A stretch of 64,000 bases of DNA from Bifidobacterium felsineum (GCF_002802915.1 NZ_PEBJ01000001.1:1-64000); one strand, 5' to 3'; shown: positions 27,856 through 36,985, counted from the stretch's first letter. The notes: generated from the letters alone by a model not told the origin. Made by a program: numbers and translations.

Positions 27856-28860
27856 ATGGCACACAACGTAATCATTATCGGATCTGGCCCAGCCGGCTAT
27901 ACTGCGGCTATTTACCTGGGCCGCGCAGGCCTTGACCCGGTGATGGTCACCGGTGCGCTTACTCCAGGCGGGCAGTTGGTGAACACGACCGAGGTGGAGA
28001 ATTTCCCCGGTTTCCCCGACGGCATCATGGGCCCGGAGCTCATGGATAACATGCGCGCGCAGGCCAAGCGATTCGGCACCGAATTCATTGCTGATGATGT
28101 GACCGCCATTGAATCAGCAGGTTCGGATGATGCACCGCTGTATCGTTTGGCATTGTCCGATGGCGAGACGCTGGAAACCCGCGCGGTCATCATCACCACC
28201 GGATCCAACTTCCGTAAGCTTGGTGTGCCGGGCGAAGTGGAGCTCTCCGGCCACGGTGTCTCCTATTGCGCCACTTGCGATGGCTTCTTCTTCCGCGATA
28301 AACCGATCGTGGTGGTGGGCGGTGGCGATTCCGCATTCGAGGAGGCTCTGTTCCTCACCCGTTTCGGCTCTTCGGTCACCCTGATTCATCGCCGCGATGA
28401 GTTCCGTGCTTCCCAGATCATGGTTGATCGAGCCAAGGAGAATCCGAAGCTGACATTGCTGACCAACACCGTGGTCACTGAAATTCATGGCACGGAAACC
28501 GCACCTGCCGCGCCCGCCGCTCCTGCGCTGAACCTTGGCGGCTTGGCTTTGAAGCCGAAGCCACAGGTGAACGTGAGCAGCGTATCACTTAAAAACACCG
28601 TGACTGGGGAGACCAGCGAGCTGGAAACCGCTGCGGTATTCGTGGCAATTGGTCACACACCAGCCACCGATTTTGCCGCCTCTGTGGCCTCTCGCGATGA
28701 GGATGGGTACATTATCGTGGATGGCGCCAGCACGCGCACCAGCACCCCGGGAATCTTCGCTGCGGGCGACTGCGTGGATTGCGTCTACCGTCAAGCCATC
28801 AGTGCCGCCGGCATGGGCTGCCGCGCCGCCCTTGATGCGCAGGAGTACCTGAGCGAGTAA
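27856..28860 (+). CDS. trxB: Thioredoxin reductase TrxB
   Basis: A 334-residue FAD/NADPH disulfide reductase. It has the FAD-binding GSGPAGYTAAIY, redox cysteines Cys138 and Cys141 in YCATCDG, the NADPH-binding VVVGGGDSA and the C-terminal FAAGDC motif. Compared with typical TrxB it carries an Ala/Pro-rich insertion (about 213-237, ETAPAAPAAPALNLGG). GGGAGAG lies ahead of the ATG. In other actinobacteria sigM precedes and trxA follows; neither is present, so the thioredoxin partner must be encoded elsewhere. Confidence 0.95.
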   Translation: MAHNVIIIGSGPAGYTAAIYLGRAGLDPVMVTGALTPGGQLVNTTEVENFPGFPDGIMGPELMDNMRAQAKRFGTEFIADDVTAIESAGSDDAPLYRLALSDGETLETRAVIITTGSNFRKLGVPGEVELSGHGVSYCATCDGFFFRDKPIVVVGGGDSAFEEALFLTRFGSSVTLIHRRDEFRASQIMVDRAKENPKLTLLTNTVVTEIHGTETAPAAPAAPALNLGGLALKPKPQVNVSSVSLKNTVTGETSELETAAVFVAIGHTPATDFAASVASRDEDGYIIVDGASTRTSTPGIFAAGDCVDCVYRQAISAAGMGCRAALDAQEYLSE

Positions 28861-29302
28861 CGCAATACCGCAATACTCCAGCGTGCGCTTGCCGATCGAA
28901 TCCTCACGTGGTGCACGGTAGATGAGGAATGCCTTGCCAGCGGCATTGAGATAATTGGCAATGGTCTCAGCTGATACTTTGCGCTGCTCGCTTTTCATGT
29001 ATGCAGCGATATTGGCGGCGGTAATCAGATGCCCTTCCTCGCCGATAACATACCGGATGACCCGTTCCAAGGCATCACTATCGCGGATGCCTGCATGGCG
29101 AACCACATCCTTGAACAGGATCGTGGAGAACAGGTCATCGAGGTAGCTCAACGAAGCGGCTTCATCGAATGCCAGATCGGTTTGGAAAGGGAAACCACCC
29201 TGATTCACATACTTGCGGAACGGCGTGCGCCCACCAGCACTTTGATGATGTTCTTGCCGATGAATGGCCGAATCTGATTCATATAAAGGGTCGCTCAATC
29301 AT
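28861..29302 (-). pseudogene. Decayed AAA ATPase with DUF4143 domain
   Basis: From a good start (ATG 29302 with AAAGGAG 5 nt upstream) the sequence encodes MIERPFI, then shifts frame into MNQIRPFIGKNIIKVLVGARRS, the usual N-terminus leading into a Walker A motif. It then jumps, by an internal deletion, straight to the DUF4143-type segment RKYVNQGGFPF...YLDDLFSTILFKDVV...TIANYLNAA. It is cut off after LEYCGI, next to the trxB stop. So it has one frameshift, one internal deletion that removes the rest of the ATPase domain, and a 3' truncation. Such ATPases are common accessory genes. Confidence 0.8.
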
Positions 29303-29453
29303 GGCAAGCTCCTTTCTGGAGCGATAAAAAAATCAGTTATACCCGATTCTCAAGCTCCGCTATCTGCCCATATGCGGGAACCCGAGATGCACCCATTACA
29401 AATGGCTGTATCGCGTGCCCTCTATACCACCGACGCAAACATCCTGACGAATG

Positions 29454-29522
29454 AATTCGAATGATGCCTTGATTGTTGAATTGGAATAATTCAGATTCAA
29501 CAATCAAGGCATCATTCGAATT
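29454..29522. terminator. Perfect 27-bp inverted repeat, probable terminator of the fructosamine cluster
   Basis: The arms 29454-29480 and 29496-29522 are perfect complements around a 15-nt loop. It lies 38 bp after the transporter stop on the minus strand. No T-run follows, so it may instead stabilise the mRNA 3' end. Between 29303 and 29453 I see no gene. Confidence 0.55.
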
Positions 29523-29559
29523 TACGAGACTAACCCGATGCTAATAATTCCATCGTCAT

Positions 29560-31005
29560 TCAGACAAGGGTGGCAACCCAGAGGAATACTGCTGCGACGA
29601 CGAACAGAATGCCAAATGCTTTCAGTCCGACCTTCAGCCATTTTCCGAAACTGATGCCTGCTACGGACAGGCCGGCGAGAAGCACGCCACCGGTCGGATT
29701 GATGATATTCATCAGACCGTTGCCGAACTGGTTGCTCAGTACGATGACATCGCGATTGATGTTCACCAGATCGGCAAGCGGGCCCATGACCGGCATAGTC
29801 AAGGCGGCGGAGCCGGAAGAGGACGGCACGAACAGGGTGATGAATGCTTGGACGGCCAGCAGAATCGTGGTGAAGAGGGCCTTGGGGAGACCGCCGAGGA
29901 GTCCCGCCAGGCCGTTGAGAATGGTGTCGATAATCATGCCGTTCTGCAGGATGACGAGAATGCTGTTGGCCAATCCGATGATTACCGCGGCATATACGAA
30001 GTCGGCGCAACCGGAGACAAACGCCTCGCAGATATCGTTGACGCTGAATCGGGCGATAATGCCGATAATGAGACCCATCGCCAGGAACAATGCACCGATT
30101 TCGGTCATGTACCAGCCTTGGGTAACGATACCGTACACCATCACGGCCAGACCGAGAATGAACACGGTGATAATGGCCTTGTCCTTGCCGGTGAAGTGTT
30201 CCTTGCCGGCGTCTTCGATAGTGTTCTCACCATTCTTGCCGAACAGCTTGGCTCGCAGCACCAGATCGGAATCATAGACGACGGAGGATTCGGGGTTCTT
30301 GCGCACCTTGAATGCGTAACGCATGGTGAAGGCAATGGCGATAATCGTGAACACGGCCCAGTAGATGAGTCGGAGCCATAGCAGCGGGTTGCCGTGCACA
30401 TCGCCGATGCCTTGGGCGATCAGCACGTTGAACGGATTGATGGTGGATCCGATGTAGCCAACCTGGCTGGCGAGGAAAAGCGTAAGAATGGCGGTCATGG
30501 AATCGAATCCCATAGACAGCATGAATGTGATGAAGATGATGAACAGAGGAATCAGTTCCTCGCTCATGCCGTAGGTAGAGCCGCCAAGGCTGACGAGGAT
30601 CATCATCAGAGGAATCACCAGGATGCCTTTGGTGCCGAGGAAATCGGCCAATGCGCGCAAACCGCGGTCGATGGCTCCGGTTTTCAGGATGATTCCGAAT
30701 GCTCCACCGAGGATAAGCACGAAGGCGATTACTTCCACGGCGGCGATGATGCCGTTGCCGGGAGCTTCAAGAATCGATCCTAATCCTTGACGGTAATCGG
30801 TGCCGTCTTCGGCTATTTTGGCGATTTGATGATATGTGCCTGGCACCACGACAGTGCGTTCACTGCCATCTACCGTCACTGTTTTAGTGTCGTACTGCCC
30901 GCTGGGCACGATCCAGGTCAGAACGGCGCAGATGATGATCAGGAAGAACAGCAGCGCATAGCTATGGGGGAATCCGATTTTCTTAATACGGTCGAGGAGT
31001 TTCAT
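29560..31005 (-). CDS. YfcC/DcuC-family membrane transporter
   Basis: A 481-residue polytopic carrier of the YfcC family (C4-dicarboxylate/basic amino-acid antiporter superfamily), with the two characteristic hairpin-loop signatures GGSTYGMSEELIPL and PSSSGSAALTMPVM. About 12 membrane segments are evident. As last gene of a cluster with frlB and frlD homologues, it most likely imports the fructosamine or a related amino-acid or peptide conjugate; that is inference. E. coli uses the APC-type FrlA and B. subtilis an ABC importer for this job, so this would be a third solution. The start is ATG 31005, preceded by AGAGGCAAACC. Confidence 0.8.
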   Translation of the reverse strand: MKLLDRIKKIGFPHSYALLFFLIIICAVLTWIVPSGQYDTKTVTVDGSERTVVVPGTYHQIAKIAEDGTDYRQGLGSILEAPGNGIIAAVEVIAFVLILGGAFGIILKTGAIDRGLRALADFLGTKGILVIPLMMILVSLGGSTYGMSEELIPLFIIFITFMLSMGFDSMTAILTLFLASQVGYIGSTINPFNVLIAQGIGDVHGNPLLWLRLIYWAVFTIIAIAFTMRYAFKVRKNPESSVVYDSDLVLRAKLFGKNGENTIEDAGKEHFTGKDKAIITVFILGLAVMVYGIVTQGWYMTEIGALFLAMGLIIGIIARFSVNDICEAFVSGCADFVYAAVIIGLANSILVILQNGMIIDTILNGLAGLLGGLPKALFTTILLAVQAFITLFVPSSSGSAALTMPVMGPLADLVNINRDVIVLSNQFGNGLMNIINPTGGVLLAGLSVAGISFGKWLKVGLKAFGILFVVAAVFLWVATLV

Positions 31006-31056
31006 GGTTTGCCTCTTTGCAAATAATTGGATGAATCATATGGAATGAGAGAACGG

Positions 31057-32589
31057 TTATGCCTGGTATGCGGATCGTCCGTCAATATAGGTTTCCAGCA
31101 CCTTGGCTTCTCGCAATTCATCATCGCTGGCGCTGATGAGGTCGCGATCGAAGATTACGAATGTAGCGATGGATCCACGTCGGAGCACGCGTCCTTCACC
31201 ACTGCCAGGCAGGAAGGCACCTGACGGTTTGCCCTGAAGCGTCTCGGAAGGTTCACTGCTGCCGCCTCTGGTCCATGAATGAAGCAATGCGTTCTGGCTC
31301 ATTGCGTATTCGGGGAACCATCGTTCCGTTCCGCTGTCGAATCGACGGCGGCTCGCGCGTAGCAACGATTCAGGCACGCTGGCCACAAATAGGGGACAAT
31401 CCGTGCCGCTGGTAATTGCCACATTATTGTCGGTCAGATGGGTGTAATGGAAAAACGCTTGCCCATCTTCTCCGGTGATGGTGGTGGGCATGTACGCATC
31501 GGTCAATGATGGGTTCAGTCCAAGAATTTGCGGGTAGATCTCCGCTGTGATTCCTGCCTGAGCCATGACTTGCGCAGCATGGTCGGTAACCATTTCCATA
31601 TCGCTGATGGAATGACGTACCTGAGGGTTCATGTGCCGTGCGAGTAGTTCGGCGGAACGTTCGATGGCTTTATCGCCTTCGGCAGTCAGGCAGCAGGAGA
31701 TGCCGTGCTCGGACAGATATGCCACTTCGGCCTCGATTGCGTCATAGTCGATATGTGCCGGCTTGGCACCATTCGCATATGTCCCACGAATATCACCAGT
31801 ACCGTCCGCGACAACGCCATCCACCATGATTTTCACGCCGCCGAATCGTGTACGCGGGCCGAAGGAACGGTACCGGTACCGTGGGATCACTGTTGTATCA
31901 AGTCGATGTGCCACCGGTTCGATGGTCATCGTCACGTCAAGTTGCTTGTCTCGAATCGGCAGGTGGACGTCGCAATCGTCGAACACGATGTCCTTGCATG
32001 AGACGACGCCGCGGGAAAGCAGCAATTGTTCGAATTGCCGCCATGAGGAGCGAACCAGTTCGCTGTCATGGCACATTTCCCGAATCAGGCGGACACGGGT
32101 TTCCGCAGAAAGTTGCGTCTCCGTAAACCCGTATCGTTCCACAGCGGCATTGTTCATCCAGTAGCGGCTACGTGCATCATCGATAGCGGTAATGGGAACG
32201 GTGGCAGACACCGCGTCCAAAAGCTCTCGTTCCGGATCAGCGCCCCAAGCCTCACGATTCCAACCGTGCGCGTATACAGGATGATGAGGATTAGCCTCAA
32301 GTCTGGCTGCTATGACATCCACCGCTTCATCGGCATTCTTCGCCTTCGACAGATCAATGCCGGCGTTGGCGGCCATCCATCCGGAGAAGAACACATGGTT
32401 ATCATGCAGACCAGGCATGATCAAATGATCGTCATGCTGAATCAGCTTTGTATGTGAATCATCAATCGGACCATAATCCCATCCATGCTCCACACGGGCA
32501 ATGAATGGACCGCGGAATTCGATGAAGCCCTGAAATGGATCCGCTCCCGTCCCGTCAAAGATATGACGAGACCTAATGATTGTTTTCAT
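31057..32589 (-). CDS. YtcJ-like metal-dependent amidohydrolase
   Basis: A 510-residue amidohydrolase_3 family protein. Visible parts are the N-terminal beta-sandwich, LIMPGLHDNHVFFSGW (metal-binding HxxH-like variant NHV), GVKIMVDGVVADGTG with the usual lysine-region motif, and the C-terminal SGTDCP and AFVIFD-like end. Family members hydrolyse amides or cyclic imides, but the substrate is not predictable. Within the cluster it could deacylate or open a modified amino acid before FrlD acts. ATG 32589 is preceded by AAAGGAAATCCC. It is separated from the gntR-type gene by 145 bp and may have its own promoter. Confidence 0.78.
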   Translation of the reverse strand: MKTIIRSRHIFDGTGADPFQGFIEFRGPFIARVEHGWDYGPIDDSHTKLIQHDDHLIMPGLHDNHVFFSGWMAANAGIDLSKAKNADEAVDVIAARLEANPHHPVYAHGWNREAWGADPERELLDAVSATVPITAIDDARSRYWMNNAAVERYGFTETQLSAETRVRLIREMCHDSELVRSSWRQFEQLLLSRGVVSCKDIVFDDCDVHLPIRDKQLDVTMTIEPVAHRLDTTVIPRYRYRSFGPRTRFGGVKIMVDGVVADGTGDIRGTYANGAKPAHIDYDAIEAEVAYLSEHGISCCLTAEGDKAIERSAELLARHMNPQVRHSISDMEMVTDHAAQVMAQAGITAEIYPQILGLNPSLTDAYMPTTITGEDGQAFFHYTHLTDNNVAITSGTDCPLFVASVPESLLRASRRRFDSGTERWFPEYAMSQNALLHSWTRGGSSEPSETLQGKPSGAFLPGSGEGRVLRRGSIATFVIFDRDLISASDDELREAKVLETYIDGRSAYQA

Positions 32590-32734
32590 GGGATTTCCTT
32601 TGAGGAAAAAGCCGTGGAAGAAGCATACTCAACCTGCTGTTAGCTCGGTTGCCGTGTCGCCTTATTCGGCACAAGGCATGGCTTGCGCTAGGCCTTGCGT
32701 GATATATCGCGAAAACCGACAGTAGCGTCCCTGA

Positions 32735-33451
32735 TTAGAGGGTGAAGGTATACAACTCCCCTAGATAAAACTGGTGACCAACATGTACAGGTCGGTCATC
32801 CTGATCGCAAATCAGTGTTCTGATTTCGAAGAAAGGCGTGCCCACAACCACATTCATGCGCTTTGCGAGTTCGGCATCAGCCAGTGCCATGCTGAGCGTC
32901 GTGGTCTTGGGATTAATGGGCCGGATGCCATGCTCTTCGGAGAGCAGTCGGTATAGTGAACCACTTAAATCCGCGTGTTCGAGAAAAGCGAATCGTTGAG
33001 CTGGGAAATAATTGTTCTCCAGCATGATCGGAATGTCATCGCCTTTGCGCACCCGCTGTATGTACAGCACGTCATCGCCTGCAGCGAGATCGAGCTTATC
33101 GGCAAGATTCGCGTCGGCTGGAATGATTGTTCGTTCCAGCACTTCGCTTGATGCATGGTATCCAGCACGTTCCAGGCTTTCGGTGAAGCCCATCACATAT
33201 TCGATCTTTCGATCGATGACGTGACGGCGCACGAAAGTACCCTTGCCTTGTTTCTTGATCAGATAGCCTTCGTCCACCAATTCCTTGATGGCTTTGCGGA
33301 CGGTGATACGTGATACGCCGTAACGGTCTCCCAGTTCCGGTTCTGCGGGGATGCGTTCGCCTGACGCGTATTTGCCGGAAGCTATGTCGGAAAGCAGTGA
33401 TGCTTTAAGCTGTGCGTACATGGGTATGCGTGCGTCATCTTGCAGCATCAT
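32735..33451 (-). CDS. GntR/HutC-family transcriptional regulator (FrlR-like)
   Basis: A 238-residue regulator. The N-terminal winged helix shows IPMYAQLKASLLSDIASGKY, ERIPAEPELGDRYGVSRITVRKAIKEL and GYLIKKQGKGTFV. The C-terminal UTRA effector domain contains the VLYIQRVRKGDDIPIMLENNYFP and LYTFTL end. HutC regulators usually bind a phosphorylated pathway intermediate. Its place next to frlD/frlB homologues points to fructosamine 6-phosphate as candidate effector. AAAGGAG 5 nt before the ATG at 33451 fixes the start. The dyads at 35358-35400 are its likely operators. Confidence 0.9.
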   Translation of the reverse strand: MMLQDDARIPMYAQLKASLLSDIASGKYASGERIPAEPELGDRYGVSRITVRKAIKELVDEGYLIKKQGKGTFVRRHVIDRKIEYVMGFTESLERAGYHASSEVLERTIIPADANLADKLDLAAGDDVLYIQRVRKGDDIPIMLENNYFPAQRFAFLEHADLSGSLYRLLSEEHGIRPINPKTTTLSMALADAELAKRMNVVVGTPFFEIRTLICDQDDRPVHVGHQFYLGELYTFTL

Positions 33452-33526
33452 GGTGCTCCTTTCCTTCAAACTCCTTTGTGGCTTAATCGTATACCGAATT
33501 TCGTCCAGCCTGTTGCCGGCTAGCCG

Positions 33527-34354
33527 TTAGTCAATGGGCGTTCCAAAGCCGAACGACCCATCGAGCTGTACGGCTTGGGCGGCAAACTGCTGACCGGCCA
33601 CCAGGCTTTCCTCGACATCCTTTCCTTCAAGAACATGCGCGAGCAGGAATGCGGTGAGGAATGAGTCGCCTGCAGCCATGGTGTCCACTGCTTCGACCAC
33701 GTGTGGCTCAAGCTCATGGAATGATTCGCCATCGTAGACCACGGTAGATTGGGAGCCTCGTGTTGCGACCAGCAGCTTGTTGGGCTCGCGGTACAGACTG
33801 CGTAGCAGGACCTTGACCTGATTCACGGGCATGCCGCTCAATGAGAAGAAACCGTACTGCACATATTGAAGGGCGGCGTCGATGGTGCTGGTTTCGAACT
33901 CGTCGGAGAAATCATAGGAAATCGGAATGCCCATGGTGGAGATCTCGGGCAGTAGATGGTCTGCATTGCCCCAGATGCCCATGTGGATTAGAGAGAATCC
34001 GCTGATGTAGGCCAAATCATCCGCATCCGCTTCAACGGGCTCGATGCCGGCAATGCCGCCTTCGTTGCTTCCGATGAATACGCGGTCGCCGTCTACGATG
34101 TTCACCTTGGCGCAGCCGTTCTCGCCATGCTTTATCTGGCAGTGGCTGCGATCAATGCCCAAGGCATCGATGCTGCGCTGTACGTGTGCGGCGTTGGCGT
34201 CATCGCCGAATACGCCCATGAAGGCGGCGTCATACCCAAGTTTCTTGGCGAATGCGGCGAAGTTCAGCGCATTGCCTCCCGGGTACATGACGTTAAGGTT
34301 GACGTACTGGTCAACGACCTGGTCGCCAAGGCCCAATACCTTGCTGTTGCTCAT
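33527..34354 (-). CDS. frlD: PfkB-family kinase, FrlD-like (fructosamine 6-kinase)
   Basis: A 275-residue ribokinase-family sugar kinase. It has GGNALNFAAFAKKLGYDAAFMGVFGDD near the N-terminus and the anion-hole/catalytic-base motif DTMAAGDSF near 230. Its short length, and pairing with an FrlB-like deglycase 12 bp upstream, match fructoselysine 6-kinase FrlD, which phosphorylates C6 of the Amadori sugar. The exact substrate (fructoselysine, fructosyl-alpha-amino acid or glucoselysine) cannot be told from sequence. A ribosome site, GAGAGGATCC, precedes ATG 34354. Confidence 0.8.
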   Translation of the reverse strand: MSNSKVLGLGDQVVDQYVNLNVMYPGGNALNFAAFAKKLGYDAAFMGVFGDDANAAHVQRSIDALGIDRSHCQIKHGENGCAKVNIVDGDRVFIGSNEGGIAGIEPVEADADDLAYISGFSLIHMGIWGNADHLLPEISTMGIPISYDFSDEFETSTIDAALQYVQYGFFSLSGMPVNQVKVLLRSLYREPNKLLVATRGSQSTVVYDGESFHELEPHVVEAVDTMAAGDSFLTAFLLAHVLEGKDVEESLVAGQQFAAQAVQLDGSFGFGTPID

Positions 34355-34366
34355 CGTTGGATCCTC

Positions 34367-35335
34367 TCAGTACTCGACCTTGCCCATGTATCGGCGGACG
34401 TCGAGATCATGGTTGTGGACCACGGACAGGGCGTAACGGTACTTGCTCAGTACGCTGTAGAACAGGATTGGGTTGAAGTATTCGCTGACCGCATCGTCGA
34501 TGAGGTCGAGTCCGAGTTCCTTGGCGTCGACGATTTCGACTTTCTTCGCGTACTTGTCGAGGAAGGTGAGCACGCGGTCATCGAGTTCCCGGGTGCGGCC
34601 AAGGCCTCGGGCCACGATGAACGGGGTGTCTTCATCGGTGACTTCGAATGGGCCGTGGAAGAATTCGCCGGAGTGGATCGGAGCGGCGTCCAGCCACTGC
34701 ATCTCCATGAGCGAGCAAATGGAGAATCCATAGGCATGGCCATATGACGCGCCCGAGGCGAGCACGTAGAACATGGTCTCGTTCTTGTACTTGTCGGCAA
34801 ATTCCTTGGTGCGGGGCTCCACCTGCTTCTCGGCGTTGGCCACCACGGTGTCAATGATGTCCATACCCTTACGGAAGGCTTCAATATGGGCGTACCCTTC
34901 AAGCTTGTCCACCAGATTGATGGTCAGGTCAAGCATGATGGCCATCGGGTTGTTATGCACGCGGGTTTCATCGCCCCACTCATAGACGAAGGAGTAATCG
35001 GACTCATCGAGCAGCTTGGCCTCCTTGTTGTAGGTCAGGCCGACCGTCTGAGCCCCGGCTTTTCGAGCCAGTGCGGCGGCTGCCACGGTCTCCGGCGTAT
35101 TGCCGCTGTGGGAGCACAGGATGACCACTGACGTGGCGCCCAGACGCTTTGGCGCGGCATGCACAAATTCATTGGCGGTGTACCAGCCGCTGGTAATGCC
35201 GACGGACTCGGTGCGCACAAAGAAATCGGATACATACATGTCAACCAGCGAGCCACCGCAGGCGACGTAGTAGATTTCGCTCACCTTGCCGCCATTGCGT
35301 TCGATGATCTGCTCAACTGTAGGGACGACGTTCAT
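34367..35335 (-). CDS. frlB: SIS-domain deglycase, FrlB-like (fructosamine-6-phosphate deglycase)
   Basis: A 322-residue protein with two SIS domains. Motifs are YYVACGGSLVDMYVS, LCSHSGNTPETVAAA and the second-domain YVLASGASYGHAYGFSICSLMEMQW followed by HSGEFFHGPFEV. This pattern is close to FrlB, which splits fructoselysine 6-phosphate into glucose 6-phosphate and lysine. With FrlD it would complete Amadori product breakdown. AAGGAGGTTATCC precedes the ATG at 35335. It is the first gene of the leftward cluster and lies under the operator dyads. Confidence 0.83.
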   Translation of the reverse strand: MNVVPTVEQIIERNGGKVSEIYYVACGGSLVDMYVSDFFVRTESVGITSGWYTANEFVHAAPKRLGATSVVILCSHSGNTPETVAAAALARKAGAQTVGLTYNKEAKLLDESDYSFVYEWGDETRVHNNPMAIMLDLTINLVDKLEGYAHIEAFRKGMDIIDTVVANAEKQVEPRTKEFADKYKNETMFYVLASGASYGHAYGFSICSLMEMQWLDAAPIHSGEFFHGPFEVTDEDTPFIVARGLGRTRELDDRVLTFLDKYAKKVEIVDAKELGLDLIDDAVSEYFNPILFYSVLSKYRYALSVVHNHDLDVRRYMGKVEY

Positions 35336-35357
35336 GGATAACCTCCTTGTTAACTCG

Positions 35358-35400
35358 CATGACGTTTCATAACGTCATGTTTATTAATATAACGTTATAT
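35358..35400. promoter_or_regulatory. Operator dyads for the GntR-type regulator
   Basis: Two TAACGT-based palindromes: CATGACGTT-TCAT-AACGTCATG (35358-35379, 9-bp perfect arms) and ATATAACGTTATAT (35387-35400, perfect), followed by a further GACGTT half-site at 35401. They lie 22 bp upstream of frlB and 250 bp from divergent codB. Such sites suit HutC-family dimers; binding is inferred. Confidence 0.6.
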
Positions 35401-35528
35401 GACGTTTTATACAAGGCGGCGTGTCTTTCATGCCTTTACAGAATGCCGTAATTACCAAGAAATACATTGAGCTGTTCGTAAACCGCTCTTAACACGTTTT
35501 ATTAGACCTCTTTACATACGGCTCTTAT

Positions 35529-35604
35529 CCTTTGGGACAAAGGTTCGCCTCTCAAAGCCCAAACCTTGGATTCGAGTTTCTTCTCCATCTGGAGCCGAAT
35601 CCAC
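35529..35604 (+). other. Structured leader of codB (candidate)
   Basis: Two hairpins: CCTTTG-GGA-CAAAGG (35529-35543) and GGATTCG...CGAATCC (35569-35604), the latter with an inner CTCC/GGAG stem. They lie 50-125 nt before the codB start. I could not match a known riboswitch consensus. The rest of 35401-35653 shows nothing further. Confidence 0.25.
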
Positions 35605-35653
35605 GGGTGATGAGTATCGCAATAGACAATATTCATTGACTAAAGGGGCCATC

Positions 35654-36985
35654 ATGTCCATATCCGTCAGCACAGGTGTACCTACCTCGCATGCCCACCA
35701 ATCCAGCAAGGAATTCGGACTGGAAATCATCGAACCTCAGCAACGCACCGTTTCCAACTGGGACTCGTTCGCTACTTGGGTTGCCGCAAACGCCAATAAC
35801 GGAACCTGGTACATCGGCGGCGTCATTGCCGTTTGCGGCTTCGCCGGCGCAATATCTCGACTGGCTATCTCCTCGATTCTCGCGTACATCTTCCTGATGC
35901 TCATCGGCTACATGGGCTACAAGGTGGGAGCGACCACCATGGGATGCGCGCGTGCGGCTTTCGGGGTTCGAGGCAGCTATGTTCCATCCATAGTCAATAT
36001 GGTTCAGTACGTCGGCTGGACAGCGGTGAATACATTCATCGCCGCCACCTCCGTAAGCTTTCTACTCGCCGAATTATTCGACTGGCCCGTATACGGGCAG
36101 CCAGGAGGCCTAAAAGGACTTATCGTCGGCATTGTGGTGATGAGCGTTCTCCACATCATCAGCGTCTCCACCGGTGCCCGGTCAGTGCAGCTGATTGAAA
36201 GAATCGGCATCGTTCTCGTTGCGTTCTTCGCCATCTGGGAAACCATCGTGGTATTCCAACATGTCTCTTTCACCCAGATTATGCAGTGGAAGCCCGCCGC
36301 TACCCTATCCGTTCCCTCAGGAAGCATCATCGACTCCCTGGCGGCATTCAACATGGGATGGGTCACCTGCGCCGCGGATTTCACTCGATTCAGTAAGCAC
36401 AGGAGCGGATCGACCGCAGTACCATTTATCGGCGCTTTGCTCGGTGTATTCTGGTTCGCTTTTGTCGGCTTGACCGCCACTATTAGCATCGCCGTGACCA
36501 CCGGCGTATACGATGCCAATAATTCCGACCCCAGCACCATCGCCAGCAAACTTGGACTTGGATCCATCGCACTTATCGTCGTGATCCTTACGAGCATGAC
36601 AGCGAACGCCGTAAACCTTATGGCCGCAGGATCGTCGCTCACCAACATCGTCACCAAGCTCCGTCTGACGCCATCGCTATGGATCGTAACCATCGCCGCC
36701 ACCCTAATGACGTTCATCCCCGTCATCATGATCATTGACTTCTACCTGAGGCACCAGGCCACATACCACGCTTCCGAACTCACCGCACGAAACGGATCAT
36801 TCTGGTACCGCAACGGAGTGAACTGGATCGCCATTGGCTGCTGGGCTTTCGGCATCGCGCTGTTCCTGCTCTTGCAACAGATTCCGCTTCTTACCGAAAC
36901 GGTAGGAGTGACCTTCATCAATATGGCAGTGGTTGGCGTCGTGTATTGGCTGCTCATGCGCATCATCCCCACTTCCCAGCGGTAA
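35654..36985 (+). CDS. codB: NCS1-family cytosine permease CodB
   Basis: A 443-residue nucleobase:cation symporter of the NCS1 family with about 12 membrane segments. The N-terminal cytosolic region NWDSFATWVAANANNGTWYIGG and helix-10 region MGWVTCAADFTRFSK are typical of CodB-like permeases. It should import cytosine (or a related base) for the deaminase encoded 47 bp downstream. AAAGGGG 5 nt ahead of ATG 35654 fixes the start over an in-frame TTG 18 bp earlier. Confidence 0.88.
   Translation: MSISVSTGVPTSHAHQSSKEFGLEIIEPQQRTVSNWDSFATWVAANANNGTWYIGGVIAVCGFAGAISRLAISSILAYIFLMLIGYMGYKVGATTMGCARAAFGVRGSYVPSIVNMVQYVGWTAVNTFIAATSVSFLLAELFDWPVYGQPGGLKGLIVGIVVMSVLHIISVSTGARSVQLIERIGIVLVAFFAIWETIVVFQHVSFTQIMQWKPAATLSVPSGSIIDSLAAFNMGWVTCAADFTRFSKHRSGSTAVPFIGALLGVFWFAFVGLTATISIAVTTGVYDANNSDPSTIASKLGLGSIALIVVILTSMTANAVNLMAAGSSLTNIVTKLRLTPSLWIVTIAATLMTFIPVIMIIDFYLRHQATYHASELTARNGSFWYRNGVNWIAIGCWAFGIALFLLLQQIPLLTETVGVTFINMAVVGVVYWLLMRIIPTSQR

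Noticed and set aside
28585..29298. A continuous 237-codon minus-strand frame as an intact gene
   Set aside because: Only its central part resembles DUF4143; the start belongs to another frame and the end runs antisense into trxB, so it is scored as a pseudogene.
35401..35653. Purine or other riboswitch upstream of codB
   Set aside because: Hairpins are present, but no three-way junction or conserved aptamer core was recognised.
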